A stretch of 64,000 nt of DNA, from contig CALBVY010000013.1 in the NCBI GenBank assembly GCA_937969495.1, positions 1 through 64,000 on the forward strand, given 5' to 3'. A program made the position numbers and the translations under genes. Of this stretch, positions 10,823 through 19,950 are shown piece after piece (position 1 is the first letter of the stretch; each line of letters begins with the position of its first letter). The notes under the pieces were generated by a model, which did not search any database, was not told the DNA's origin, and saw only the letters and a program-made list of their open reading frames with translations. Source of the stretch: an uncultured Verrucomicrobiales bacterium (lineage in GTDB: Bacteria; Verrucomicrobiota; Verrucomicrobiia; Verrucomicrobiales; Akkermansiaceae).

Positions 10823-11265
10823 ATTTCAATAATTACGCGAATACCTTCTTCTACTCGGTTATAAAGATCGATCACATCGACATTACGCATCCGGATACAT
10901 CCACAGCTCGCTGGAGATCCTAACATATCTTCATGATTTGTGCCGTGAATATAAATATACCTATCCATGCTATTTGCATTCTCTGCATCTATTCCGTCCA
11001 GACGCAAAATCCGTGTAAGCACTAAATCCCCTTCGTCTCCCTCACCTTTCCAGAGACCATCAGGCTCTCGAGAGCGAAAGATCGTGCCAAGCTGCTCACC
11101 CTCGCCAATTTTCTCACGAATCTCAAATCGCCCCGTAGGTGTGCAGTAGCTCCCCTCTTCAAAGCCCACACCATTGGCAGAGCTTGAAATCACATACCTC
11201 GCCACAACATCGCCTGCATGCACGAGTGAGAGAGACTGATCTTCGATAGAAATAGAAATATGCAT
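10819..11265 (-). CDS. L,D-transpeptidase (YkuD-like) lacking a signal peptide
   Basis: A 148-residue protein consisting almost only of the YkuD catalytic domain: a PTGRFEI segment at 43-49, H107 in YIHGT and the catalytic Cys123 in SCGCIRM. The family motif is normally S-H-G-C; here the His is Cys121. Known members cross-link peptidoglycan (3-3 links) or attach lipoproteins, acting in the periplasm, but no export signal is seen in this frame. The ATG overlaps the stop of the ketoacyl-synthase gene by one base (TAATG), so it is translationally coupled as the third gene after bioB and the synthase. Activity without the His needs testing. Confidence 0.82.
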   Translation of the reverse strand: MHISISIEDQSLSLVHAGDVVARYVISSSANGVGFEEGSYCTPTGRFEIREKIGEGEQLGTIFRSREPDGLWKGEGDEGDLVLTRILRLDGIDAENANSMDRYIYIHGTNHEDMLGSPASCGCIRMRNVDVIDLYNRVEEGIRVIIEI

Positions 11266-12443
11266 TAGGAAATAATAGGGGAACGTAATGCAACGATGGA
11301 ATTATGTCCACCCATCCCCACCGCTATCTTAAGCACCGTAGCACCACCAGGCTCCAATGCCGAGGCATCCAATGGGAAACGACCTCCTTCTGGTGGGGTA
11401 AGATGAGGAAGATTGTTGGGTAACTTTCCCTGCCTCATAAAATGCGTAAGTATCGCACAGTCTAACACTCCACTGGCTCCTACAGTATGTCCAGTAAACG
11501 GCTTTAGAGGATGAAGTGAGATGGGCCACCCTGAAGGGAGCGCACTACTTAAAGCGGATAGCTCTGCCTTTGCATGAAGTACGGTGCCACTTGCATGAGG
11601 ACACACCGCCGCGATCGGGGGTTCCTCTTCTAGATCGGCGACAGAGCGCTGTAGACAATCACGTAGACCCAACCCATTTTCCGGCATACCTATCGGTGAG
11701 TCCGTGTCTGAATTACACCAATATCCTGTCAGCTGCACGGCCGCACGTGCCTTTTCACTGCCGTCAGGGAAGGACTCCAGAACAACTGCCGCACCAGCCT
11801 CACCGGGTAAAAATCCTGAAGTATGAGGTGAATAGGGATCGTTTACCGCTGTTTTAGACAAAACTCCTGTCTTTGCATAGCTCCCTAACACATCAGGTAA
11901 CAACGGGAGCTCTACACCAATAACAATAGCACGTTTTACCATCCCCTGAAGCAGCATCATCCTCGCCATACCCAGAGCATCGAGACTAGCAGCGCAAGCA
12001 CTTGCCAGCACCTGCCATGGCCCACGAATACCCAGTTCGATGCTCACTATAGATGCTAGCTCACCATGCATGGAATTACTCGCTGCCATCAGGCCTACAG
12101 GGCGCCGGTCAGGCCATGGAGATATCCACCCCGCCAGATTACCACGGCTGCTACCCACAATAACAGCTGCATCACGAAGCTCATTATTTGTTAATCCTGA
12201 ATCTTGAATTGCCTGCTTAGCAACATGGAGTGACAAGACAGAAGCAGGTGCCCATTTTCTGGAAATTAGGAGCTCTCTTGGACGAATCCATGATGCATGA
12301 AGATGCCCAAATTCAGAACCATCAGCGAACAGTTCAGAAAGTGGCGCAAAGTTCGTCCTCCCAGCTACTATCTCTGAAGCATGAGCCTGTGCCCCATCAC
12401 CCAGACCACTCGTCAGGCCGATACCGGTGATAGCAATCTGCAT
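11265..12443 (-). CDS. Beta-ketoacyl-ACP synthase-like protein (FabF/FabB type)
   Basis: A 392-residue thiolase-fold condensing enzyme. The catalytic triad is visible as Cys150 in SACAAS, His283 in CPHASGT and His319 in KPFTGHTVGASG, with Lys314 also kept, so Cys-His-His of the KAS I/II class is intact. The His283 motif differs from the usual NAHGTST, suggesting a side branch of the family and not the housekeeping FabF. It lies 12 bp downstream of bioB and is coupled to the L,D-transpeptidase gene. A role in making the pimeloyl precursor of biotin or a special lipid is possible from position only; a housekeeping fatty-acid role is the alternative. Confidence 0.82.
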   Translation of the reverse strand: MQIAITGIGLTSGLGDGAQAHASEIVAGRTNFAPLSELFADGSEFGHLHASWIRPRELLISRKWAPASVLSLHVAKQAIQDSGLTNNELRDAAVIVGSSRGNLAGWISPWPDRRPVGLMAASNSMHGELASIVSIELGIRGPWQVLASACAASLDALGMARMMLLQGMVKRAIVIGVELPLLPDVLGSYAKTGVLSKTAVNDPYSPHTSGFLPGEAGAAVVLESFPDGSEKARAAVQLTGYWCNSDTDSPIGMPENGLGLRDCLQRSVADLEEEPPIAAVCPHASGTVLHAKAELSALSSALPSGWPISLHPLKPFTGHTVGASGVLDCAILTHFMRQGKLPNNLPHLTPPEGGRFPLDASALEPGGATVLKIAVGMGGHNSIVALRSPIIS

Positions 12444-12455
12444 AAAGCGGGAAAT

Positions 12456-13475
12456 TTAACCACAACAGGACGAAGAGGCCTCACAGGGAGCGGGAGAAAG
12501 TGGGCGTTCTGCATCTTTACTCGGAGACTCCATAGAAGGGTTAGGGGCTTGAGCGGCAAGGTTGAGTTTTTCAATTAGCTCAAGATCTTTTTTAATTGCC
12601 GGGTTCTCCGCGGTAAGCAGCTTATCACCGTAAAAAATCGAGTTTGCTCCAGCGAAGAAACACATCGCTTGCCCTTCCTCTGACATCTGCGTACGGCCTG
12701 CGGAGAGCCTTACTTTTGCATTAGGACATGCGATCCGTGCGACAGCAATCATCCTAACAACGTCAAAGATGTCCACAGGATCAGAGTCACCAAGGGGTGT
12801 TCCCGGCATCGGCATCAAGGAGTTAATCGGCACGCTCTCTGGTTGTGGGTTAAATTCAGAAATCGTTTCAATCATTTTCAACCGATCATCCACCGTCTCA
12901 CCAAGACCAAGGATACCACCACAGCAGATACTCATACCTGCATTCTGTGCGTGTCGAATGGTATTTAACCGATCGTCATAGGTATGTGTCGTTACAATGT
13001 TAGGGTAATGTTCACGTGAAGTATCCACGTTGTGATTATACGCCGTTACCCCCGCATCCTTGAGCTCTACAGCCTCATCAGCACCTAGCTCACCAAGAGT
13101 CACACAGACCTCCATACCAAGCTCAGAAACAGATTCGATAATTTCTTTCACCTGCTCAAACCGCTTCGTTCCAGCACGGACACCTTTCCATGCAGCCCCC
13201 ATACAGAATCGGGTGGAGCCACTGGCATGTGCGGCACGAGCGCGCTCCATCACAGCATCCTTCTCCATCAGACGCTCAATTTCCAAACCTGTGCTATGAC
13301 GTGCAGACTGAGAACAGTATGAGCAGTCCTCGGAGCAGCCACCTGTTTTGATCGAGAGTAGGGTGCAAAGCTGAATTTCGTTCTCAGGCCAGTGATCCTC
13401 ATGGACAGCACGAGATTTCTTTAATAGCTCAAAGAGCGGGAGGCTGTGGATGCGATGCAGTTCTTCGTATTTCAT
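12456..13475 (-). CDS. bioB: Biotin synthase BioB
   Basis: A 339-residue radical SAM enzyme that inserts sulfur into dethiobiotin, the last step of biotin synthesis. The [4Fe-4S] SAM motif is C47-x3-C51-x2-C54 within GGCSEDCSYCSQS, and later family motifs include YNHNVDTS, a GGILGLGE segment and the LSAGR motif that supplies the Arg ligand of the [2Fe-2S] cluster. The C-terminus carries an extra tail of about 25 residues ending in a Cys cluster (CEASSSCCG). No other bio genes are in the window. It is the first gene of a minus-strand group with the ketoacyl synthase and L,D-transpeptidase. Confidence 0.96.
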   Translation of the reverse strand: MKYEELHRIHSLPLFELLKKSRAVHEDHWPENEIQLCTLLSIKTGGCSEDCSYCSQSARHSTGLEIERLMEKDAVMERARAAHASGSTRFCMGAAWKGVRAGTKRFEQVKEIIESVSELGMEVCVTLGELGADEAVELKDAGVTAYNHNVDTSREHYPNIVTTHTYDDRLNTIRHAQNAGMSICCGGILGLGETVDDRLKMIETISEFNPQPESVPINSLMPMPGTPLGDSDPVDIFDVVRMIAVARIACPNAKVRLSAGRTQMSEEGQAMCFFAGANSIFYGDKLLTAENPAIKKDLELIEKLNLAAQAPNPSMESPSKDAERPLSPAPCEASSSCCG

Positions 13476-13511
13476 GAATTCAATGTAAAATCAGGGGATT
13501 GTTGTTCTCAC

Positions 13512-14204
13512 CTAGCGCACCCACCGGCCTGAGACAGAGGGCATTTTCCCCTGCCCTACAGGCACATAGTTGGTCTTCCCCTTAGCTCCGATCAGTGAGT
13601 TACCCACATGCTGTTTCCAGACAGCACTCATACTCTCCCCAGTGTGACAGCCCCAGCTCTGGCAGGCTGCATTTTTGGAAAAAGCTCCACTCCTTATCTG
13701 AGACAGATCATTTTCGTGCAGCCAAGCTGTACTAGCACCAATGATATCCGCGCTGTAATCAAGCAGAAAACAATATTTGTTAGAATGGCCAAAGAAATCA
13801 AAGGTAATGATAGACCTTGATGGCTGACGGTTAATGGCATTAATCACATCTTTACCGCTGTATACCCATACGAGCGTGACCTTTCTTTTAGCTGCCAGCT
13901 CTTTAATCCAGGTGACATAAGGTTTTTTGTCTTCATAACCACGAGCGACATATCCTGGGCGATAAACCATCCAAGTAATCGCAGCATCAGAGCCATAGGC
14001 GCGGCGGATCTCCACCATCCGCAACGTGGCGCCACGTACGAAATTCGCCCACCACCGATCATGCTGATCTTTTTTGACACGTAGGTTTTCCCACTTCCTC
14101 AGAGCAGGACCACCAGTGAGTATCACATGGTTTTGAGCTGACTCAGCAATACTGGAAACACCTACCAGCCCGAGCATGAAAAGGATTAAAAAACGGACAC
14201 GCAT
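13512..14204 (-). CDS. Secreted protein with caspase/CHAT-like His-Cys dyad
   Basis: A 230-residue protein with a clear signal peptide (1 to about 23, ending AESAQ). I do not recognise a named family by whole-length similarity, but the arrangement of a hydrophobic strand ending in FFGHSNK (His140) followed by CQSWGCHTGESM (Cys186) resembles clan CD cysteine-peptidase folds such as DUF4347/caspase-like domains, where the His and Cys form the catalytic pair. Between them lies a YSADIIGAS segment. The gene stands 36 bp upstream of bioB on the same strand. It could be an exported peptidase or a carbohydrate-related cell-surface protein; the caspase-fold call is moderate at best. Confidence 0.55.
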   Translation of the reverse strand: MRVRFLILFMLGLVGVSSIAESAQNHVILTGGPALRKWENLRVKKDQHDRWWANFVRGATLRMVEIRRAYGSDAAITWMVYRPGYVARGYEDKKPYVTWIKELAAKRKVTLVWVYSGKDVINAINRQPSRSIITFDFFGHSNKYCFLLDYSADIIGASTAWLHENDLSQIRSGAFSKNAACQSWGCHTGESMSAVWKQHVGNSLIGAKGKTNYVPVGQGKMPSVSGRWVR

Positions 14205-14328
14205 GGCGGCAATTATTCACCTTGGCACTCAGGGTGTCGAGACTGAAGTATTCAGCAATGCAGCCATCAACCTCAAATCTATTTCTTCATTGCACCTGAG
14301 CACAAATTTATCAATGCTCCCTACAGCT

Positions 14329-14844
14329 ATGACAGAATGGTTTTACGGAAAAGATAACGCACAACACGGCCCAGTTTCTGAGCAAGATATCCACACCCTC
14401 GTGTCCTCTGGGCAGCTCGATGCCAACACTATTGTCTGGCGTGAAGGCATGACCGATTGGATTCCCATGAAAGATGTGCCAGCACTTCAGGCCATCGCTA
14501 GCTCAATATCTGGTAACTTGACTCAGACACAACCATCACCTTACGCATCCACTCCCAGCCAACCATACCCTATGGCACCCCATACGGATGGCCTCTCCAT
14601 CGCAAGTCTTGTCTGTGGAATTCTAGCTGTTATGACTTGTTATTTCGGAGGATTATTCGGACTACCAGCAGTGCTTTGTGGCCATATTTCGCTTAAAAAA
14701 ATAAAGACTAGCGAAACTCCCATCGGCGGCAGGGGAATGGCTATCGCCGGCTTAATCACTGGCTATATTGGTATCGCTATGACCATTGCTGCTATCGGCC
14801 TCTTTGCAATCGGTATCGCAGGAGGCCTAACCGCTGCCCCTTGA
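14329..14844 (+). CDS. GYF_2 (DUF4339) plus DUF4190 membrane protein
   Basis: A 171-residue protein if ATG 14329 is used; the longer frame from 14176 runs antisense over the neighbouring gene's signal peptide and is unlikely. Residues 2-50 form a GYF_2 domain (WFYGKDNAQHGPVS, then VWREGMTDW), a short Pro/Ser/Gln-rich linker follows, and the last 100 residues hold two hydrophobic segments of the DUF4190 type with a GGRGMAIAGLITGY motif. Such proteins are inner-membrane proteins of unknown function; the GYF_2 domain probably binds peptides on the cytoplasmic side. It is 12 bp upstream of a DUF2752 gene, a common partner. Confidence 0.85.
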   Translation: MTEWFYGKDNAQHGPVSEQDIHTLVSSGQLDANTIVWREGMTDWIPMKDVPALQAIASSISGNLTQTQPSPYASTPSQPYPMAPHTDGLSIASLVCGILAVMTCYFGGLFGLPAVLCGHISLKKIKTSETPIGGRGMAIAGLITGYIGIAMTIAAIGLFAIGIAGGLTAAP

Positions 14845-14856
14845 CCATCGAGACTA

Positions 14857-15264
14857 ATGTTATTACGCCGTCTTTGGCCCTTGTGTCCACCCTTGGCAGC
14901 CATTGGCTTCTCGGTGTTTTTTCTAACGCTCACACATTGGCTCAGTAGTCAGAACTCACACTGCTTGATTCATAGCTCCACAGGATGGCATTGCCCAGGC
15001 TGTGGTGGGACACGTGCGTTTCATGATGTAGCCTCAGGAAATGGCTCTGATGCTCTGAGTCATCACGCGCTACTTGTGGTAGGGATGTTCAGCTTCAGCT
15101 GCATCAGTCTCTACCTCATTATCAGGATCACTATTTTAGGCAAACAAGCACCCCAACTACCTAACATTTACACATCGTGGATTTGGTTAGGTGGCGGCAT
15201 TATCATACTGTTCACCTTACTCCGCAATATTCCTGCGTGGCCATTTAGCCTATTAGCCCCCTAA
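14857..15264 (+). CDS. DUF2752 small membrane protein
   Basis: A 135-residue membrane protein with three predicted helices. The diagnostic DUF2752 motif WHCPGCGGTRAFHD lies near residue 45, preceded by a Cys-Leu-Ile-His pair that may contribute to a metal or redox site. The function of the family is unknown. It follows the GYF_2/DUF4190 gene by 12 bp and is convergent with rlmI, with only 9 bp between stops. Confidence 0.88.
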   Translation: MLLRRLWPLCPPLAAIGFSVFFLTLTHWLSSQNSHCLIHSSTGWHCPGCGGTRAFHDVASGNGSDALSHHALLVVGMFSFSCISLYLIIRITILGKQAPQLPNIYTSWIWLGGGIIILFTLLRNIPAWPFSLLAP

Positions 15265-15273
15265 TTCGTCAGT

Positions 15274-16446
15274 TCAGCGTGAGGGCATCAGCTGCAGCAC
15301 AAAGCCCTTTAGATACTCCGTCTCAGGAATCCCTGGTAAGACTGGATGATCCAGCCGCTGCCCATGGGAGGCGATCATTCGCAGAGAACGCTTAGCATCC
15401 ACTGAGGCCGAGACAATGTTTTCTAAAAACAGCTCACGTGTAGCGTGATGTGAACAGCAATAGGTGGCCATAACACCATCACGATCTAACAATTTAAGAC
15501 CTCGTAGATGAATCTCTTTATACCCCCGCATCGCGTTATTCAGGCTCTTTTTATTTTTGGTAAATGAAGGTGGATCTAGAATAACAAGATCATACTCATC
15601 TTCGCAGTGCTTGAGAAAATCAAAGGCATTGTGCTTCACTGCATTGATTTCTACACCATTAAGCGCAGCATTTTTAAGCGTCGCTTCAATAGCAGACTCT
15701 GAGGAATCCACCGCAGTCACACTAGCTGCACCAGCCTTAGCGCAGGCGAGAGCAAAGCCCCCTTGGTTGCAGAAACAATCCAGCACCCGCTTACCCTTCG
15801 CTAGCTTTGCCACCTCTCGGTGCGCATCTAACTGATCAAGATAAAGCCCCGTCTTCTGCCCATCTAATAAATCTATTTCAAATTTCACCCCACCCTCTAC
15901 CGTAGGTGCCTCCACAATAAATGCTGCGGGCCGCTCACCATGGAGCATCAGGGTTTCTTCTTCGATTCCTTCCGCCACCAGCATCGGCGAATCATTTCTA
16001 AGCACAATGGATTCAGGCGATAATAAATCGACTAATACTTGAGCGATTAGCTCTCGGCTCAAGGACATCGCAAGCGTTAGAGTTTGTAAAACAAGGTGGT
16101 CACCGTATCTATCCACAATGACACCTGGCAAGCCATCAGACTCACTCCATACGATGCGTGCCAAGCGAGGATCGATGCCTGACCTCTCACGTAACTCAAT
16201 CGCCTGCCCAATACGGCGGGTAAAAAACTCCTCGTCCAGCTTTTGTTTTCTACGTGAGATACGCCGTGCCACGATCTGTGACTCTGGGTTATAAATAGCC
16301 GTGCCTAGGGGCCGATCTCGATAATCTTTCAGTGAGATCACCTCCCCTGCTTTGGGCTCACCAAAGATCTTACGAATTTCAGATGCATACACCCAATCGT
16401 GCCCATGAAAAATACGAGCGCGAGGTTTGATAATGATTCCAGCCAT
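15274..16446 (-). CDS. rlmI: Class I SAM-dependent rRNA methyltransferase, RlmI-like
   Basis: A 390-residue protein with an N-terminal PUA-like RNA-binding domain (first 75 residues, starting IIIKPRARIFHGHDWVYASE) and a Rossmann methyltransferase domain. Motif I is VLDCFCNQGGFALACAKAGA, and the catalytic-region motif reads ILDPPSF, followed by GYKEIHLRGLKLL and a CCSHH motif, all as in RlmI/YccW, which methylates C1962 of 23S rRNA to m5C. Length agrees with the E. coli enzyme. The methyl-accepting position is by analogy. Confidence 0.92.
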   Translation of the reverse strand: MAGIIIKPRARIFHGHDWVYASEIRKIFGEPKAGEVISLKDYRDRPLGTAIYNPESQIVARRISRRKQKLDEEFFTRRIGQAIELRERSGIDPRLARIVWSESDGLPGVIVDRYGDHLVLQTLTLAMSLSRELIAQVLVDLLSPESIVLRNDSPMLVAEGIEEETLMLHGERPAAFIVEAPTVEGGVKFEIDLLDGQKTGLYLDQLDAHREVAKLAKGKRVLDCFCNQGGFALACAKAGAASVTAVDSSESAIEATLKNAALNGVEINAVKHNAFDFLKHCEDEYDLVILDPPSFTKNKKSLNNAMRGYKEIHLRGLKLLDRDGVMATYCCSHHATRELFLENIVSASVDAKRSLRMIASHGQRLDHPVLPGIPETEYLKGFVLQLMPSR

Positions 16447-16559
16447 GTCGGCACCTTTGAAGCATGGTTACGAAGGAAATGGGAGACAATTCGCGCCATT
16501 CTGTAGCCCGCAGGAAATTGACACCCATAGGTATTCATGGCATGATGCGCCATCCATCG

Positions 16560-16994
16560 ATGAATGATCCACAGTCAAGCCGCGTAAAGAACTACGCCAT
16601 TGCCCGCATTGATCTCCCCAGTGCTAGCACCCATGGCTGGCAGGTTAGACTACAGAGACGCGGTATTAAATATGCGAAATTCTTTGCCGATGGGAACTAC
16701 GGTCACCCAGAACGCGCACTAGCCGCCGCCTGCCACTGGCGTGATGCTCTACTGGAGAAATACACCGATCACACCCGGATCTGCGAACGTTCTCCACGGA
16801 ATAGCTCAGGGGTGGTGGGAGTTTCCAAGATCACCGTATCTAGTAGTAACGGCACCACATATCATTTTTGGCAAGCCACTTGGTCACCCGCCCCAGGTCA
16901 GCGGCGTTGTGTGAAATTTTCCATCAAACGCTATGGCGACCGTGAAGCTTTTCAACTCGCTGTAGAGGCGCGAACAGAGGGCGTCAGTAAATAG
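16560..16994 (+). CDS. Free-standing AP2-domain DNA-binding-like protein
   Basis: About 144 residues from ATG 16560; in-frame ATGs at 16542 and 16545 are alternatives, and the frame is open from 16464. The C-terminal part has the AP2/ERF-type pattern SGVVGVSK, an aromatic FWQATW strand and a KFSIKRYGDREAFQLAVEAR helix. The N-terminal part (GWQVRLQRRG then a FFADGNYGHPERALAAA helix) looks like a second, more diverged copy. No nuclease (HNH) domain is attached, unlike many bacterial AP2 proteins that derive from homing endonucleases. It is divergent from rlmI and upstream of polA. Function unknown; DNA binding is expected. Confidence 0.65.
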   Translation: MNDPQSSRVKNYAIARIDLPSASTHGWQVRLQRRGIKYAKFFADGNYGHPERALAAACHWRDALLEKYTDHTRICERSPRNSSGVVGVSKITVSSSNGTTYHFWQATWSPAPGQRRCVKFSIKRYGDREAFQLAVEARTEGVSK

Positions 16995-17083
16995 CCTCAT
17001 TTGATAAGAGAGTCCTTTCATCTCTCATGTAACGATAATTTCTTCTCGCACTACACCGCGAATACTTCAGACTACACACCCCT

Positions 17084-19900
17084 ATGCACAAGCTCTTTCT
17101 TCTCGATGGTATGGCACTGGTCTACCGTGCACATTTTGCGTTTATCCGTAGCCCTATCCTTACCAGCAAAGGCCTAAATACCTCAGCGGTTTACGGATTT
17201 ACCAATACATTGTTAGATATTATAGAAAACCATGACGCTAGCCACATAGGCGTAGCCTTTGACACCAGAGAGCCCACGATACGCCACAAGATGTATCCCC
17301 CCTACAAGGCACAGCGTGAGGCAATGCCAGAGGAGCTTGCCACTGCCATTCCTTATGTAAAAAAGATGTGCAAAGCCTTCGGAATCCCCGTGCTAGAACT
17401 AGACGGATACGAGGCAGATGACATCATCGGCACCCTAGCACACCGTGCTGATTCAGAAGGAAATATTCATACTTTCATGGTAACTCCTGATAAAGACTTT
17501 GCCCAACTTGTAAGTGAAACAACAACCATGTGGAAACCTGGACGACAGGGCGGAGACAATGAACTCTTGGATGTGCCCGCGATTCAAAACCACTGGCAGG
17601 TAAAATCACCCAAACAAGTCATCGATATCCTCGGACTCTGGGGCGACGCCTCAGATAACATCCCTGGCGTACCTGGCATTGGTGAGAAAACCGCCAAAAA
17701 GCTGATCGCCCAGTTCGGATCTGTCGAAGAGTTATTAGCCTCCACAGATCAACTCAAAGGCAAACAAAAAGAAAACCTAGAGAACTTCGCTGATCAAGCC
17801 CGTCTCTCAAAAGAGCTCGCTACCATTATCCTCGATACCCCCATAGAAACCAGCTGGAATGATCTACAAATCAGCCCGCGGGACGATGAGGCCGTGAAAT
17901 CCCTGTTCACAGAGATGGAGTTTAACTCCCTCGCCAAACGCCTCTACGGTGACACCTTTGTAGCGGGCCGTGGACATGAGCAGGATACAACCGAAGAAAA
18001 TTCTACGGCTAACCTGAAAACCATCGACGATGTCGAGCATAACTACCATCTGATAGAAAATGCCAAAGACCTCCACCGCCTCATTGAAAAACTATCACTA
18101 GCGAGCCGCATTTGCTTTGATCTCGAAACTACCTCTCTAGATCCACGCACCTGCGAAATCCTCGGTATCGCATTTGCCATCCATCCACATGAGGGCTACT
18201 TCATTCACACAGGTGCTGGCAGCCCACTAAGTATCTCCATGGTACTAGAAAAACTCACCGTCATCCTAGGCTCTAAAATTGAGAAAATTGGCCACAACCT
18301 CAAGTTTGATCTCTCTGTCCTCCTCGCGCACGATTACACAGTAAGTGGCCCATTTTTTGATACCATGCTCGTGCATGCCCTCGTCTCTGCTGATCAAAGA
18401 CACAACATGGACTTTGTTTCCGAGTCATTGTTAGGATACACCCCTATCAAACTCGCCGATCTACCACAAGATAGTCAAGGAGCAGAACATGACCTCTTCT
18501 CTCTTGCCGAAAAAGAGCAAAAACCTACTAAAAAAGTAAGCCGAAAAAAGGACATCAATATGACTCTCATCCCTGTAAAGGAACTTGCAGAGTATGCAGC
18601 TGAGGATGCCGATGTCACACTACAGATTTCTGAGATCCTCCGCAGTCAATTAGAACAAAATAGCCAAAACTCTGTTTATCTCGATATCGAAGCCCCCCTC
18701 TTACCTGTCCTCACAGCGATGGAAAATGAAGGAATCTCTCTGGATATTGTAGCTCTCAGCGACATCAGTGACAGCCTAACAAAACGCATTTCTAATCTCT
18801 CAGAGAGCATCACCCACTCCGCTGGTCGTGATTTTAATCTTAACTCACCCAAACAACTCGGTGAAATTCTCTTCGGTGAAATGGAGCTGGTAGAAAAGCC
18901 CAAGAAAACCAAAACTGGCCAGTTTAAAACCGATGAACAAACTCTCTCCTCATTGGCATCCAAGCACCCCATCATCGCCAATATCCTCCACTACCGTGAG
19001 GCTAGCAAACTGAAATCCACTTACGTAGATGCCCTACCTCAGCACGTTTCCAGTAAGACCGGCAGGGTACACACTCATTACCAGCAGCTGATGACATCTA
19101 CTGGTAGACTCACCTCCAATGACCCCAATCTGCAAAACATCCCCGTCCGCTCAGAAGCTGGACGAGAAATCCGCAAAGCCTTTGTCCCAAGAAATAAAAA
19201 TCACACCCTACTCGCTGCGGACTACTCTCAAGTAGAGCTCCGCGTCATGGCTGCGCTCTCAGGTGATGAAGCGATGATTGAGGCAATCAAGGCAGATCTA
19301 GACATCCACAGTGCCACCGCAGCACGCGTCTATGGCGTGCACATCGATGACATCACCGCAGAGATGCGGCGTAATGCAAAGATGGTCAACTTCGGTATCA
19401 TCTACGGTATTTCCGCCTTTGGCCTCTCTCAGCGCTTGGACATTCCGCGTGCCGAGGCCTCTGAAATTATTGAAACCTACTTTAAACAATACCAAGGGGT
19501 TAGAAACTACATGGAGAGCACCGTAGAAACAGCCAAGGAAAAAGGCTATGTGGAAACACTCAGCGGGCGCCGCTGCTACATCCGTAACATTGACTCAAAA
19601 AATGGCACCATCCGCAGTGGCGCCGAACGCGCCGCCATTAATGCTCCCGTGCAAGGCTCAGCAGCAGATATGATTAAACTGGCAATGATTCAGGTGAAAA
19701 ATCTACTTATCAAAGAGGAAACACAGACCAAAATGCTCCTACAAGTGCATGACGAGCTACTCTTTGACCTGCACTTAAGCGAACAGGAAAAATTAGTCCC
19801 GCAGATCATCACCACCATGGAAAACGCCATGCCTCTTCCCCATGGGATCACCTGTAAAGTAGAAACAGGAACAGGATCTAACTGGCTAGCAGCCCACTAA
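17084..19900 (+). CDS. polA: DNA polymerase I
   Basis: A 938-residue family A polymerase with all three domains. Residues 1 to about 290 are the 5' nuclease (DGMALVYRAHFAF, then EADDIIGTLA, WGDASDNIPGVPGIGEKTA). Residues about 325-515 are the 3'-5' exonuclease with intact metal ligands: D346 and E348 in FDLETT, GHNLKFD, and YAAEDAD. The polymerase domain has motif A DYSQVELRV, motif B RRNAKMVNFGIIYG and motif C QVHDELLFD. Proofreading should therefore be active. Standalone gene; the next gene is convergent. Confidence 0.97.
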   Translation: MHKLFLLDGMALVYRAHFAFIRSPILTSKGLNTSAVYGFTNTLLDIIENHDASHIGVAFDTREPTIRHKMYPPYKAQREAMPEELATAIPYVKKMCKAFGIPVLELDGYEADDIIGTLAHRADSEGNIHTFMVTPDKDFAQLVSETTTMWKPGRQGGDNELLDVPAIQNHWQVKSPKQVIDILGLWGDASDNIPGVPGIGEKTAKKLIAQFGSVEELLASTDQLKGKQKENLENFADQARLSKELATIILDTPIETSWNDLQISPRDDEAVKSLFTEMEFNSLAKRLYGDTFVAGRGHEQDTTEENSTANLKTIDDVEHNYHLIENAKDLHRLIEKLSLASRICFDLETTSLDPRTCEILGIAFAIHPHEGYFIHTGAGSPLSISMVLEKLTVILGSKIEKIGHNLKFDLSVLLAHDYTVSGPFFDTMLVHALVSADQRHNMDFVSESLLGYTPIKLADLPQDSQGAEHDLFSLAEKEQKPTKKVSRKKDINMTLIPVKELAEYAAEDADVTLQISEILRSQLEQNSQNSVYLDIEAPLLPVLTAMENEGISLDIVALSDISDSLTKRISNLSESITHSAGRDFNLNSPKQLGEILFGEMELVEKPKKTKTGQFKTDEQTLSSLASKHPIIANILHYREASKLKSTYVDALPQHVSSKTGRVHTHYQQLMTSTGRLTSNDPNLQNIPVRSEAGREIRKAFVPRNKNHTLLAADYSQVELRVMAALSGDEAMIEAIKADLDIHSATAARVYGVHIDDITAEMRRNAKMVNFGIIYGISAFGLSQRLDIPRAEASEIIETYFKQYQGVRNYMESTVETAKEKGYVETLSGRRCYIRNIDSKNGTIRSGAERAAINAPVQGSAADMIKLAMIQVKNLLIKEETQTKMLLQVHDELLFDLHLSEQEKLVPQIITTMENAMPLPHGITCKVETGTGSNWLAAH

Positions 19901-19950
19901 CAAAAAAAGAAGCAACCCTCAAATACAGCTCCAACAAGTAACCCACACGG

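Noticed and set aside
14176..14328. N-terminal extension of the GYF_2/DUF4190 protein
   Set aside because: It runs antisense to the signal peptide of the neighbouring secreted gene and adds residues not seen in GYF_2 proteins; the domain begins at ATG 14329.
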